Part shown: positions 21,200 to 36,300 of the stretch, one piece after another
How positions within the stretch are numbered: position 1 is the first letter of the stretch
Layout: each line of letters starts with the position of its first letter
Assembly (NCBI GenBank): GCA_030765065.1
Contig: CM060985.1
Location: 5,270,001-5,334,000 of the forward strand
Length of the DNA stretch: 64,000 bases
Direction of reading: 5' to 3'
DNA from: Deroplatys truncata
Lineage: Eukaryota; Arthropoda; Insecta; Mantodea; Mantidae
Position numbers and translations under genes: made by a program
The notes under the pieces: generated by a model
The model's input: the letters and a program-made list of their open reading frames with translations, nothing else
Databases searched by the model: none
What the model was told of the DNA's origin: nothing

Positions 21200-24100
21200 C
21201 TACCAGTGACACCCGGGAGTGAGGGAGAGGTGAGGGGAGAGACCTGAAACCTGGACACAACACCGCACACTTGTACATCTACCAGTGACACCCGGGAGTG
21301 AGGGAGAGGTGAGGGGAGAGACCCGAAACCTGGACAGAGTACCACACACTTGTACTTCTACCAGTGATCCCCGGGAGTGAGGGAGAGGTGAGGGGAGAGA
21401 CCCGAAACCTGGACAGAGTACCACACACTTGTACTTCTACCAGTGACACCCGGGAGTGAGGGAGAGGTGAGGGGAGAGACCTGAAACCTGGACACAACAC
21501 CGCACACTTGTACTTCTACCAGTGACACCCGGGAGTGAGGGAGAGGTGAGGGGAGAGACCTGAAACCTGGACAGAGTACCACAAACTTGTACTTCTACCA
21601 GTGACACCCGGGAGTGAGGGAGAGGTGAGGGGAGAGACGTGAAACCTGGACAGAGCACCACACACTTGTACTTCTACCAGTGACACCCGGGAGTGAGGGA
21701 GAGGTGAGGAGAGAGACCTGAAACCTGGACAGAGTACCACACACTTGTACTTCTACCAGTGACACCCGTGGAGTGAGAGAGAGGTGAGAGGAGAGACCCG
21801 AAACCTGGACACAACACCACACACTTGTACTCCTAAAGGTGACACCCGGGAGTGATGGAGAGGGGAGGGGAGAGACCTGAAACCTGGACAGAGTACCACA
21901 CACTTGTACTTCTACCAGTGATCCCCAAAGGCGAGGGAGAGGGAGGGGAGAGACCTGAAACCTGGACAGAGTACCACACACTTGTACTTCTACCAGTGAC
22001 CCCCGGGAGTGAGGGAGAGGTGAGGGGAGAGACCCGAAACCTGGACACAACACCACACACTTGCACTTCTACCAGTGGCACCCGGGAGTGAGGGAGAGGT
22101 GAGGGGAGAGCCCTGAAACCTGGACACAACACCACACACTTGTACTTCTACCAGTGACACCGGGAGTGAAGGAGAGGTGAGGGGAGAGAACCGAAACCTG
22201 GACTGAGTACCACACACTTGTACTTCTACCAGTGACACCCGGGAGTGAGGGGGAGGTGAGGGTAGAGACCCGAAACCTGGACACAACACCACGCTTGTAC
22301 TTCTACCAGTGACACCCCGGAGTGAGGGAGAGGTGAGGGGAGAGACCCGAAACCTGGACACAACACCACACACTTGTACTTCTACCAGTGACACCCGGGA
22401 GTGAGGGAGAGGTAAGGGGAGGGACCCGAAACCTGGACACAACACCACACACTTGTACTTCTACAAGTGACACCCGGGAGGGAGTGGTGAGGGGAGGGAC
22501 CCGAAACCTGGACACAACACCACACACTTGTACTTCTACCAGTGACACCCGGGAGGGAGAGGTGAGTGGAGGGACCCGAAACCTGACCACAACACCACAC
22601 ACTTGTACTTCTACCAGTGACCCCCGGGAGTGAGGGAGAGGTGAGAGAGAGACCTGAAACCTGGACACAACACCACACACTTGAACTTCTACCAGTGACA
22701 CCCGGGAGTGAGGGAGAGGTGAGGGGAGAGACCCGAAACCTGGACAGAGTACCACACACTTGTACTTCCACCAGTGACACCCGGGAGTGTGGGAGATGTG
22801 TGGGGAGATACCTGAAACCTGGACACAACACCGCACACTTGTACTTCTACCAGTGACACCCGGGAGTGAGGGAGAGGTGAGAGGAGAGACCCGAAACCTG
22901 GACAGAGTACCACACACTTGTACCTCTACCAGTGACACCCGGGAGTGAGGAAGACGTAAGGGGAGGGACCCGAAACCTGGACAGAGTACCACACACTTGT
23001 ACTTCTACCAGTGACACCCGGGAGTGAGGGAGAGGTGAGGGGAGAGACTCGAAACCTGGACAGAGTACCACACACTTGTACTTCTACCAGTGACACCCGG
23101 GAGTGAGGGAGAGGTGAGGGGAGAGACCTGAAACCTGGACACAACACCGCACACTTGTATTTCTACCAGTGACACCCGGGAGTGAGAGAGAGGTAGGGGA
23201 GGGACACGAAACCTGGACAGAGTACCACACTCCTGTACTTCTACCAGTGACACCCGGTAGTGAGGGAGAGGTGAGGGGAGAGACCCCAAACCTGGACAGA
23301 GTACCACACACTTGTACTTCTACCAGTGACCCCCGGGAGTGAGGGAGAGGTGAGAGAGAGACCTGAAACCTGTACACAACACCACACACTTGTACTTCTA
23401 CCAGTGACACCCGGGAGTGAGGGAGAGGTGAGGGGAGAGACCCGAAACCTGGACAGAGTACCACACACTTGTACTTCTACCAGTGACACCCGGGAGTGTG
23501 GGAGATGTGTGGGGAGAGACCTGAAACCTGGACACAACACCGCACACTTGTACTTCTACCAGTGACACCCGGGAGTGAGGGAGAGGTGAGAGGAGAGACC
23601 CGAAACCTGGACAGAGTACCACACACTTGTACTTCTACCAGTGACATCCGGGTGGGAGAGGTGAGGGGAGGGACCCGAAACCTGGACACAACACCACACA
23701 CTTGTACTTCTACCAGTGACACCCGGGAGTGAGGGAGAGGTGAGGGGAGCGACCCGAAACCTGGACACAACACCACACACTTGTACTTCTACAAGTGACA
23801 CCCGGGAGGGAGTGGTGAGGGGAGGGACCCGAAACCTGGACACATCACCACACACTTGTACTTCTACCAGTGACACCCGGGAGGGAGAGGTGAGTGGAGG
23901 GACCCGAAACCTGACCACAACACCACACACTTGTACTTCTACCAGTGACCCCCGGGAGTGAGGGAGAGGTGAGAGAGAGACCTGAAACCTGGACACAACA
24001 CCGCACACTTGTACTTCTACCAGTGACACCCGGGAGTGAGGGAGAGGTGAGAAGAGAGACCCGAAACCTGGACAGAGTACCACACACTTGTACTTCTACC

Positions 24101-26900
24101 AGTGACACCCGGGAGTGAGGGAGACGTGAGGGGAGGGACCCGAAACCTGGACAGAGTACCACACACTTGTACTTCTACCAGTGACACCCGGGAGTGAGGG
24201 AGAGGTGAGTGGAGAGACTCGAAACCTGGAATGAGTACCACACAATTGTACTTCTACCAGAGATACCCGGGAGAGAGGGAGAGGTGAGGGGAGAGACCTG
24301 AAACCTGGACACAACACCGCACACTTGTACTTCTACCAGTGACACCCGGGAGTGAGGGAGAGGTGAGGGGAGAGACCCGAAACCTGGACAGAGTACCACA
24401 CACTTGTACTTCTACCAGAGACACCCGGGAGTGAGGGAGAGGTGAGGGGAGCGACCTGAAACCTGGACACAACACCACACACTTGTACTTCTACCAGTGA
24501 CACCCGGGAGGGAGAGGTGAGGGGAGGGACCCGAAACCTGGACACAACACCACACACTTGTACTTCTACCAGTGACACCCGGGAGTGAGGGAGAGGTGAG
24601 GGGATGGACCCGAAACCTGGACAGAGTACCACACACTTGTACTTCTACGAGTGACACCCGGGAGTGAGGGAGAGGTGAGGGGAGAGACCCGAAACCTGGA
24701 CTGAGTACCACACACTTGTACTTCTACCAGTGACACCCGGGTGTGAGGGAGAGGTGAGGGGAGAGACCTGAAACCTGGACAGAGTACCACACACTTGTAC
24801 TTCTACCAGTGACACCCGGGAGTGAGGGAGAGGTGAGGGGAGAGACCCGAAACCTGGACACAACACCGCACACTTGTACTTCCACCAGTGATCCCCGGGA
24901 GTGAGGGGGAGGTGAGGGGAGAGACCTGAAACCTGGACAGAGTACCACACACTTGTACTTCTACTAGTGACACCCGGGAGTGAGGGGGAGGTGAGGGGAG
25001 AGACCTGAACCTGGACAGAGTACAACACACTTGTACTTCTACCAGTGACACCCAGGAGTGAGTGAGAGGTGAGGGGAGAGACCTGAAACCTGGACACAAC
25101 ACCGCACACTTGTACTTCTACCAGTGACACCCGGGAGTGAGGGAGAGGTGAGGGGAGAGACCCGAAACCTGGACAGAGTACCACACACTTGTACTTCTAC
25201 CAGTGATCCCCGGGAGTGAGGGAGAGGTGAGGGGAGAGACCCGAAACCTGGACAGAGTACCACACACTTGTACCTCTACCAGTGACACCCGGGAGTGAGG
25301 GAGAGGTGAGGGGACAAACCTGAAACCTGGACACAACACCGCACACTTGTACTTCTACCAGTGACACCCGGGAGTGAGGGAGACGTGAGGGGAGAGACCT
25401 GAAACCTGGCCACAACACCACACACTTGTACTTCCACCAGCGACACCTGGGTGTGAGGGAGAGGTGAGGGGAGAGACCTGAAACCTGGACACAACACCAC
25501 ACACTTGTACTTCTACCAGTGACACCCGGGAGTGAGGGAGAGGTAAGGGGAGAGACCTGAAACCTGGACACAACACCGCACACTTGTACTTCCACCAGTG
25601 ATCCCCGGGAGTGAGGGGGAGGTGAGGGGAGAGACCTGAAACCTGGACAGAGTACTACACACTTGTACTTCTACCAGTGACACCCGGGAGTGAGGGGGAG
25701 GTGAGGGGAGAGACCTGAAACCTGGACAGAGTACAATAAACTTGTACTTCTACCAGGGACACCCGGGAGTGAGGGAGAGGTGAGGGGAGAGACCTGAAAC
25801 CTGGACACAACACCGCACACTTGTACTTCTACCAGTGACACCCGGGAGTGAGGGAGAGGTGAGGGGAGAGACCCGAAACCTGGACAGAGTACCACACACT
25901 TGTACTTCTACCAGTGATCCCCGGGAGTGAGGGAGAGGTGAGGGGAGAGACCCGAAACCTGGACAGAGTACCACACACTTGTACTTCTACCAGTGACACC
26001 CGGGAGTGAGGGAGAGGTGAGGGGAGAGACCTGAAACCTGGACACAACACCGCACACTTGTACTTCTACCAGTGACACCCGGGAGTGAGGGAGAGGTGAG
26101 GGGAGAGACCTGAAACCTGGACAGAGTACCACAAACTTGTACTTCTACCAGTGACACCCGGGAGTGAGGGAGAGGTGAGGGGAGAGACGTGAAACCTGGA
26201 CAGAGCACCACACACTTGTACTTCTACCAGTGACACCCGGGAGTGAGGGAGAGGTGAGGAGACAGACCTGAAACCTGGACAGAGTACCACACACTTGTAC
26301 TTCCACCAGTGACACCCGTGGAGTGAGAGAGAGGTGAGAGGAGAGACCCGAAACCTGGACAGAGTACCACACACTTGTACTTCTACCAGTGACACCGGGA
26401 GTGAGGGAGAGGTGAGGGGAGAGAACCGAAACCTGGACAGAGTACCACACACTTGTACTTCTACCAGTGACACACGGGAGTGAGGGAGAGGTGAGGGTAG
26501 AGACCCGAAACCTGGACACAACACCACGCTTGTACTTCTACCAGTGACACCCGGGAGTGAGGTAGAGGTGAGGGGAGAGATCTGAAACCTGGACACAACA
26601 CCACACACTTGTACTTCTACCAGTGACACCCGGGAGTGAGGGAGAGGTGAGGGGAGAGACCTGAAACCTGGACACAACACCACGCTTGTACTTCTACAAG
26701 TGACACCCGGGAGTGAGGGAGAGGTCAGGGGAGAGACTCCAAACCTGGACACAACACCGCACACTTGTACTTCCACCAGTGACACCCGGGAGTGAGGGAG
26801 AGGTGAGGGGAGAAACCCGAAACCTGGACAGAGTACCAGAAACTTGTATTTCTACCAGTGACCCCCGGGAGTGAGGGAGGTGAGGGGAGCGACCCGAAAC
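21200..26900. repeat. higher-order block 2a of the 79-bp array
   Basis: The order of rare variants here recurs in the next block. Matching points are 6,201 bp apart at 21.2-22.1 kb, 6,435 bp apart at 22.9-26.1 kb, and about 6.5 kb apart near 26.5 kb, so a few units were gained or lost after duplication. Markers include CACCCGTGGAGTGAGAGAG near 21765 and 26315, CCCCAAAGGCGAGGGAGAG near 21922, and GTGTGGGAGATGTGTGGGG near 22787 and 23497. Ends are approximate. Confidence 0.75.
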
Positions 26901-27399
26901 CTGGACAGAGTACCACACACTTGTACTTCTACCAGTGACACCCGTTAGTGAGGGAGAGTTGAGGGGAGAGACCTAAAACCTTGACACAACACCACACACT
27001 TGTACTTCTACCAGTGACACCCGGGAGTGAGGGAGAGGTGAGGGGAGAGACCTGAAACCTGGACAGAGTACCACACATTTGTACTTCTACCAGTGATCCC
27101 CGAAGGCGAGAGAGAGGGAGGTGAGAGACCTGAAACCCGGACAGAGTACCACACACTTTTACTTCTACCAGTGGCAACCGGGAGTAAGGGAGAGGTGAGG
27201 GGAGAGACCTGAAACCAGGCACAACACCGCACACTTGTACTTCTACCAGTGACACCCGGGAGTGAGGGAGAGGTGAGGGGAGAGACCCGAAACCTGGACA
27301 GAGTACCACACACTTGTACTTCTACCAGTGATCCCCGGGAGTGAGGGAGAGGTGAGGGGAGAGACCCGAAACCTGGACAGAGTACCACACACATGTACT

Positions 27400-30300
27400 T
27401 CTACCAGTGACACCCGGGAGTGAGGGGGAGGTGAGAGGAGAGACCTGAAACCTGGACACAACACCGCACACTTGTACTTCTACCAGTGACACCCGGGAGT
27501 GAGGGAGAGGTGAGGGGAGAGACCCGAAACCTGGACAGAGTACCACACACTTGTACTTCTACCAGTGATCCCCGGGAGTGAGGGAGAGGTGAGGGGAGAG
27601 ACCCGAAACCTGGACAGAGTACCACACACTTGTACTTCTACCAGTGACACCCGGGAGTGAGGGAGAGGTGAGGGGAGAGACCTGAAACCTGGACACAACA
27701 CCGCACACTTGTACTTCTACCAGTGACACCCGGGAGTGAGGGAGAGGTGAGGGGAGAGACCTGAAACCTGGACAGAGTACCACAAACTTGTACTTCTACC
27801 AGTGACACCCGGGAGTGAGGGAGAGGTGAGGGGAGAGACGTGAAACCTGGACAGAGCACCACACACTTGTACTTCTACCAGTGACACCCGGGAGTGAGGG
27901 AGAGGTGAGGAGAGAGACCTGAAACCTGGACAGAGTACCACACACTTGTACTTCTACCAGTGACACCCGTGGAGTGAGAGAGAGGTGAGAGGAGAGACCC
28001 GAAACCTGGACACAACACCACACACTTGTACTCCTAAAGGTGACACCCGGGAGTGATGGAGAGGGGAGGGGAGAGACCTGAAACCTGGACAGAGTACCAC
28101 ACACTTGTACTTCTACCAGTGATCCCCAAAGGCGAGGGAGAGGGAGGGGAGAGACCTGAAACCTGGACAGAGTACCACACACTTGTACTTCTACCAGTGA
28201 CCCCCGGGAGTGAGGGAGAGGTGAGGGGAGAGACCCGAAACCTGGACACAACACCACACACTTGCACTTCTACCAGTGGCACCCGGGAGTGAGGGAGAGG
28301 TGAGGGGAGAGCCCTGAAACCTGGACACAACACCACACACTTGTACTTCTACCAGTGACACCCGGGAGTGAAGGAGAGGTGAGGGGAGAGAACCGAAACC
28401 TGGACTGAGTACCACACACTTGTACTTCTACCAGTGACACCCGGGAGTGAGGGGGAGGTGAGGGTAGAGACCCGAAACCTGGACACAACACCACGCTTGT
28501 ACTTCTACCAGTGACACCCGGGAGTGAGGGAGAGGTGAGGGGAGAGACCTGAAACCTGGACACAACACCACACACTTGTACTTCTACCAGTGACACCCGG
28601 GAGTGAGGGTGAGGTGAGGGGAGAGACCTGAAACCTGGACACAACACCGCACACTTGTACTTCTACCAGTGACACCCCGGAGTGAGGGAGAGGTGAGGGG
28701 AGAGACCCGAAACCTGGACAGAGTACCACACACTTGTACTTCTACCAGTGACACCCGGGTGGGAGAGGTGAGGGGAGGGACCCGAAACCTGGACACAACA
28801 CCACACACTTGTACTTCTACCAGTGACACCCGGGAGTTAGGGAGAGGTAAGGGGAGGGACCCGAAACCTGGACACAACACCACACACTTGTACTTCTACA
28901 AGTGACACCCGGGAGGGAGTGGTGAGGGGAGGGACCCGAAACCTGGACACAACACCACACACTTGTACTTCTACCAGTGACACCCGGGAGGGAGAGGTGA
29001 GTGGAGGGACCCGAAACCTGACCACAACACCACACACTTGTACTTCTACCAGTGACCCCCGGGAGTGAGGGAGAGGTGAGAGAGAGACCTGAAACCTGGA
29101 CACAACACCACACACTTGAACTTCTACCAGTGACACCCGGGAGTGAGGGAGAGGTGAGGGGAGAGACCCGAAACCTGGACAGAGTACCACACACTTGTAC
29201 TTCCACCAGTGACACCCGGGAGTGTGGGAGATGTGTGGGGAGATACCTGAAACCTGGACACAACACCGCACACTTGTACTTCTACCAGTGACACCCGGGA
29301 GTGAGGGAGAGGTGAGAGGAGAGACCCGAAACCTGGACAGAGTACCACACACTTGTACCTCTACCAGTGAGACCCGGGAGTGAGGAAGACGTAAGGGGAG
29401 GGACCCGAAACCTGGACAGAGTACCACACACTTGTACTTCTACCAGTGACACCCGGGAGTGAGGGAGAGGTGAGGGGAGAGACTCGAAACCTGGACAGAG
29501 TACCACACACTTGTACTTCTACCAGTGACACCCGGGAGTGAGGGAGAGGTGAGGGGAGAGACCTGAAACCTGGACACAACACCGCACACTTGTATTTCTA
29601 CCAGTGACACCCGGGAGTGAGAGAGAGGTAGGGGAGGGACACGAAACCTGGACAGAGTACCACACTCTTGTACTTCTACCAGTGACACCCGGTAGTGAGG
29701 GAGAGGTGAGGGGAGAGACCCGAAACCTGGACAGAGTACCACACACTTGTACTTCTACCAGTGACCCCCGGGAGTGAGGGAGAGGTGAGAGAGAGACCTG
29801 AAACCTGTACACAACACCACACACTTGTACTTCTACCAGTGACACCCGGGAGTGAGGGAGAGGTGAGGGGAGAGACCCGAAACCTGGACAGAGTACCACA
29901 CACTTGTACTTCTACCAGTGACACCCGGGAGTGTGGGAGATGTGTGGGGAGAGACCTGAAACCTGGACACAACACCGCACACTTGTACTTCTACCAGTGA
30001 CACCCGGGAGTGAGGGAGAGGTGAGAGGAGAGACCCGAAACCTGGACAGAGTACCACACACTTGTACTTCTACCAGTGACATCCGGGTGGGAGAGGTGAG
30101 GGGAGGGACCCGAAACCTGGACACAACACCACACACTTGTACTTCTACCAGTGACACCCGGGAGTGAGGGAGAGGTGAGGGGAGCGACCCGAAACCTGGA
30201 CACAACACCACACACTTGTACTTCTACAAGTGACACCCGGGAGGGAGTGGTGAGGGGAGGGACCCGAAACCTGGACACATCACCACACACTTGTACTTCT

Positions 30301-33300
30301 ACCAGTGACACCCGGGAGGGAGAGGTGAGTGGAGGGACCCGAAACCTGACCACAACACCACACACTTGTACTTCTACCAGTGACCCCCGGGAGTGAGGGA
30401 GAGGTGAGAGAGAGACCTGAAACCTGGACACAACACCGCACACTTGTACTTCTACCAGTGACACCCGGGAGTGAGGGAGAGGTGAGAAGAGAGACCCGAA
30501 ACCTGGACAGAGTACCACACACTTGTACTTCTACCAGTGACACCCGGGAGTGAGGGAGACGTGAGGGGAGGGACCCGAAACCTGGACAGAGTACCACACA
30601 CTTGTACTTCTACCAGTGACACCCGGGAGTGAGGGAGAGGTGAGTGGAGAGACTCGAAACCTGGACAGAGTACCACACAATTGTACTTCTACCAGAGATA
30701 CCCGGGAGAGAGGGAGAGGTGAGGGGAGAGACCTGAAACCTGGACACAACACCGCACACTTGTACTTCTACCAGTGACACCCGGGAGTGAGGGAGAGGTG
30801 AGGGGAGAGACCCGAAACCTGGACAGAGTACCACACACTTGTACTTCTACCAGAGACACCCGGGAGTGAGGGAGAGGTGAGGGGAGCGACCTGAAACCTG
30901 GACACAACACCACACACTTGTACTTCTACCAGTGACACCCGGGAGGGAGAGGTGAGGGGAGGGACCCGAAACCTGGACACAACACCACACACTTGTACTT
31001 CTACCAGTGACACCCGGGAGTGAGGGAGAGGTGGGGGGATGGACCCGAAACCTGGACAGAGTACCACACACTTGTACTTCTACGAGTGACACCCGGGAGT
31101 GAGGGAGAGGTGAGGGGAGAGACCCGAAACCTGGACTGAGTACCACACACTTGTACTTCTACCAGTGACACCCGGGTGTGAGGGAGAGGTGAGGGGAGAG
31201 ACCTGAAACCTGGACAGAGTACCACACACTTGTACTTCTACCAGTGACACCCGGGAGTGAGGGAGAGGTGAGGGGAGAGACCCGAAACCTGGACACAACA
31301 CCGCACACTTGTACTTCCACCAGTGATCCCCGGGAGTGAGGGGGAGGTGAGGGGAGAGACCTGAAACCTGGACAGAGTACCACACACTTGTACTTCTACT
31401 AGTGACACCCGGGAGTGAGGGGGAGGTGAGGGGAGAGACCTGAACCTGGACAGAGTACAACACACTTGTACTTCTACCAGTGACACCCAGGAGTGAGTGA
31501 GAGGTGAGGGGAGAGACCTGAAACCTGGACACAACACCGCACACTTGTACTTCTACCAGTGACACCCGGGAGTGAGGGAGAGGTGAGGGGAGAGACCCGA
31601 AACCTGGACAGAGTACCACACACTTGTACTTCTACCAGTGATCCCCGGGAGTGAGGGAGAGGTGAGGGGAGAGACCCGAAACCTGGACAGAGTACCACAC
31701 ACTTGTACCTCTACCAGTGACACCCGGGAGTGAGGGAGAGGTGAGGGGACAAACCTGAAACCTGGACACAACACCGCACACTTGTACTTCTACCAGTGAC
31801 ACCCGGGAGTGAGGGAGACGTGAGGGGAGAGACCTGAAACCTGGCCACAACACCACACACTTGTACTTCCACCAGCGACACCTGGGTGTGAGGGAGAGGT
31901 GAGGGGAGAGACCTGAAACCTGGACACAACACCACACACTTGTACTTCTACCAGTGACACCCGGGAGTGAGGGAGAGGTAAGGGGAGAGACATGAAACCT
32001 GGACACAACACCGCACACTTGTACTTCCACCAGTGATCCCCGGGAGTGAGGGGGAGGTGAGGGGAGAGACCTGAAACCTGGACAGAGTACTACACACTTG
32101 TACTTCTACCAGTGACACCCGGGAGTGAGGGGGAGGTGAGGGGAGAGACCTGAAACCTGGACAGAGTACAATAAACTTGTACTTCTACCAGGGACACCCG
32201 GGAGTGAGGGAGAGGTGAGGGGAGAGACCTGAAACCTGGACACAACACCGCACACTTGTACTTCTACCAGTGACACCCGGGAGTGAGGGAGAGGTGAGGG
32301 GAGAGACCCGAAACCTGGACAGAGTACCACACACTTGTACTTCTACCAGTGATCCCCGGAAGTGAGGGAGAGGTGAGGGGAGAGACCCGAAACCTGGACA
32401 GAGTACCACACACTTTTACTTCTACCAGTGACACCCGGGAGTGAGGGAGAGGTGAGGGGAGAGACCTGAAACCTGGACACAACACCGCACACTTGTACTT
32501 CTACCAGTGACACCCGGGAGTGAGGGAGAGGTGAGAGACCTGAAACCTGGACAGAGTACCACAAACTTGTACTTCTACCAGTGACACCCGGGAGTGAGGG
32601 AGAGGTGAGGGGAGAGACGTGAAACCTGGACAGAGCACCACACACTTGTACTTCTACCAGTGACACCCGGGAGTGAGGGAGAGGTGAGGAGACAGACCTG
32701 AAACCTGGACAGAGTACCACACACTTGTACTTCCACCAGTGACACCCGTGGAGTGAGAGAGAGGTGAGAGGAGAGACCCGAAACCTGGACACAACACCAC
32801 ACACTTGCACTTCTACCAGTGGCACCCGGGAGTGAGGGAGAGGTGAGGGGAGAGCCCTGAAACCTGGACACAACACCACACACTTGTACTTCTACCAGTG
32901 ACACCGGGAGTGAGGGAGAGGTGAGGGGAGAGAACCGAAACCTGGACAGAGTACCAGACACTTGTACTTCTACCAGTGACACACGGGAGTGAGGGAGAGG
33001 TGAGGGTAGAGACCCGAAACCTGGACACAACACCACGCTTGTACTTCTACCAGTGACACCCGGGAGTGAGGGAGAGGTGAGGGGAGAGATCTGAAACCTG
33101 GACACAACACCACACACTTGTACTTCTACCAGTGACACCCGGGAGTGAGGGAGAGGTGAGGGGAGAGACCTGAAACCTGGACACAACACCACGCTTGTAC
33201 TTCTACAAGTGACACCCGGGAGTGAGGGAGAGGTCAGGGGAGAGACTCCAAACCTGGACACAACACCGCACACTTGTACTTCCACCAGTGACACCCGGGA

Positions 33301-33350
33301 GTGAGGGAGAGGTGAGGGGAGAAACCCGAAACCTGGACTGAGTACCACAC
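27400..33350. repeat. higher-order block 2b of the 79-bp array
   Basis: Second copy of the large duplication. CACCCGTGGAGTGAGAGAG lies near 27966 and 32745, CCCCAAAGGCGAGGGAGAG near 28124, and GTGTGGGAGATGTGTGGGG near 29222 and 29930. It contains about three units near 28.4-28.8 kb that are missing from the first copy, and a 10-bp shorter unit near 32531. Ends are approximate. Confidence 0.75.
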
Positions 33351-36300
33351 ACTTGTACTTCTACCAGTGACACCCGGGTGTGAGGGAGAGGTGAGGGGAG
33401 AGACCTGAAACCTGGACAGAGTACCACACACTTGTACTTCTACCAGTGACACCCGGGAGTGAGGGAGAGGTGAGGGGAGAGACCCGAAACCTGGACACAA
33501 CACCGCACACTTGTACTTCCACCAGTGATCCCCGGGAGTGAGGGGGAGGTGAGGGGAGAGACCTGAAACCTGGACAGAGTACCACACACTTGTACTTCTA
33601 CTAGTGACACCCGGGAGTGAGGGGGAGGTGAGGGGAGCGACCCGAAACCTGGACAGAGTACCACACACTTGTACTTCTACCAGTGACACCCGTTAGTGAG
33701 GGAGAGGTGAGGGGAGAGACCTAGAACCTTGACACAACACCACACACTTGTACTTCTACCAGTGACACCCGGGAGTGAGGGAGAGGTGAGGGGAGAGACC
33801 TGAAACCTGGACAGAGTACCACACATTTGTACTTCTACCAGTGATCCCCGAAGGCGAGAGAGAGGGAGGTGAGAGACCTGAAACCCGGACAGAGTACCAC
33901 ACACTTTTACTTCTACCAGTGGCAACCGGGAGTAAGGGAGAGGTGAGGGGAGAGACCTGAAACCAGGCACAACACCGCACACTTGTACTTCTACCAGTGA
34001 CACCCGGGAGTGAGGGTGAGGTGAGGGGAGAGACCTGAAACCTGGACACAACACCGCACACTTGTACTTCTACCAGTGACACCCGGGAGTGAGGGAGAGG
34101 TGAGGGGAGAGACCTGAAACCTGGACACAACACCGCACACTTGTACTTCTACCAGTGACACCCCGGAGTGAGGGAGAGGTGAGGGGAGAGACCGAAACCT
34201 GGACAGAGTACCACACACTTGTACTTCTACCAGTGACACCCGGGAGGGAGAGGTGAGGGGAGGGACCCGAAACCTGGACACAACACCACACACTTGTACT
34301 TCTACCAGTGACACCCGGTAGTGAGGGAGAGGTGAGGGGAGGGACCCGAAAACTGGACACAACAACACACACTTGTACTTCTACAAGTGACACCCGGGAG
34401 GGAGTGGTGAGGGGAGGGACCCGAAACCTGGACACAACACCACACACTTGTACTTCTACCAGTGACACCCGTGAGGGATAGGTGAGGGGAGGGACACGAA
34501 ACCTGGACACAACACCGCACACTTGTATTTCTACCAGTGACACCCGGGAGTGAGAGAGAGGTAGAGGAGAGACACGAAACCTGGACAGAGTACCACACAC
34601 TTGTACTTCTACCAGTGACACCCGGTAGTGAGGGAGAGGTGAGGGGAGAGACCCGAAACCTGGACACAACACCGCACACTTGTATTTCTACCAGTGACAC
34701 CCGGGAGTGAGAGAGAGGTAGGGGAGAGACACGAAACCTGGACAGAGTACCACACACTTCTACTTCTACCAGTGACACCCGGTAGTGAGGGAGAGGTGAG
34801 GGGAGAGACCCGAAACCTGGACACAACACCGCACACTTGTATTTCTACCAGTGACACCCGGGAGTGAGAGAGAGGTAGGGGAGAGACACGAAACCTGGAC
34901 AGAGTACCACACACTTCTACTTCTACCAGTGACACCCGGTAGTGAGGGAGAGGTGAGGGGAGAGACCCGAAACCTGGACAGAGTACCACACACTTGTACT
35001 TCTACCAGTGACTCCCGGGAGTGAGGGAGAGGTGAGAGAGAGACCTGAAACCTGGACACAACACCACACACTTGTACTTCTACCAGTGACACCCGGGAGT
35101 GAGGGAGAGGTGAGGGGAGAGACCCGAAACCTGGACAGAGTACCACACACTTGTACTTCTACCAGTGACACCCGGGAGTGTGGGAGATGTGTGGGGAGAG
35201 ACCTGAAACCTGGACACAACACCGCACACTTGTACTTCTACCAGTGACACCCGGGAGTGAGGGAGAGGTGAGAGGAGAGACCCGAAACCTGGACAGAGTA
35301 CCACACACTTGTACTTCTACCAGTGACACCCGGGAGTGAGGGAGACGTGAGGGGAGGGACCCGAAACCTGGACAGAGTACCACACACTTGTACTTCTACC
35401 ATTGACACCCGGGAGTGAGTGAGAGGTGAGGGGAGAGACTCGAAACCTGGACAGAGTACCACACACTTGTACTTCTACCAGTGACACCCGGGAGTGAGGG
35501 AGAGGTGAGGGGAGAGACCTGAAACCTGGACACAACACCGCACACTTGTACTTCTACCAGTGACACCCGGGAGTGAGGGAGAGGTGAGAGACCCGTAACC
35601 TGGACAGAGTACCACACACTTGTACTTCTACCAGTGACACCCGGGAGGGAGAGGTGAGGGGAGGGACCCGAAACCTGGACACAACACCACACACTTGTAC
35701 TTCTACCAGTGACACCCGGGAGCGAGGGAGAGGTGAGGGGAGGGACCCGAAACCTGGACAGAGTACCACACACTTGTACTTCTACGAGTGACACCCGGGA
35801 GTGAGGGAGAGTTGAGGGGAGAGACCCGAAACCTGGACAGAGTACCACACACTTGTACTTCTACCAGTGACACCCGGGTGTGAGGGAGAGGTGAGGGGAG
35901 AGACCTGAAACCTGGACAGAGTACCACACACTTGTACTTCTACCAGTGACACCCGGGAGTGAGGGAGAGGTGAGGGGAGAGACCCGAAACCTGGACACAA
36001 CACCGCACACTTGTACTTCTACCAGTGACACCCGGGAGTGAGGGAGAGGTGAGGGGAGAGACCCGAAACCTGGACACAACACCGCACACTTGTACTTCTA
36101 CCAGTGACACCCGGGAGTGAGGGAGAGGTGAGGGGAGAGACCCGAAACCTGGACACAACACCGCACACTTGTGCTTCTACCAGTGACACCCGGGAGTGAG
36201 GGAGAGGTGAGGGAAGAGACCTGAAACCTGGACAGAGTACCACACACTTGTACTTCTACCAGTGATCCCCGAAGGCGAGGGAGAGGGAGGTGAGAGACCT

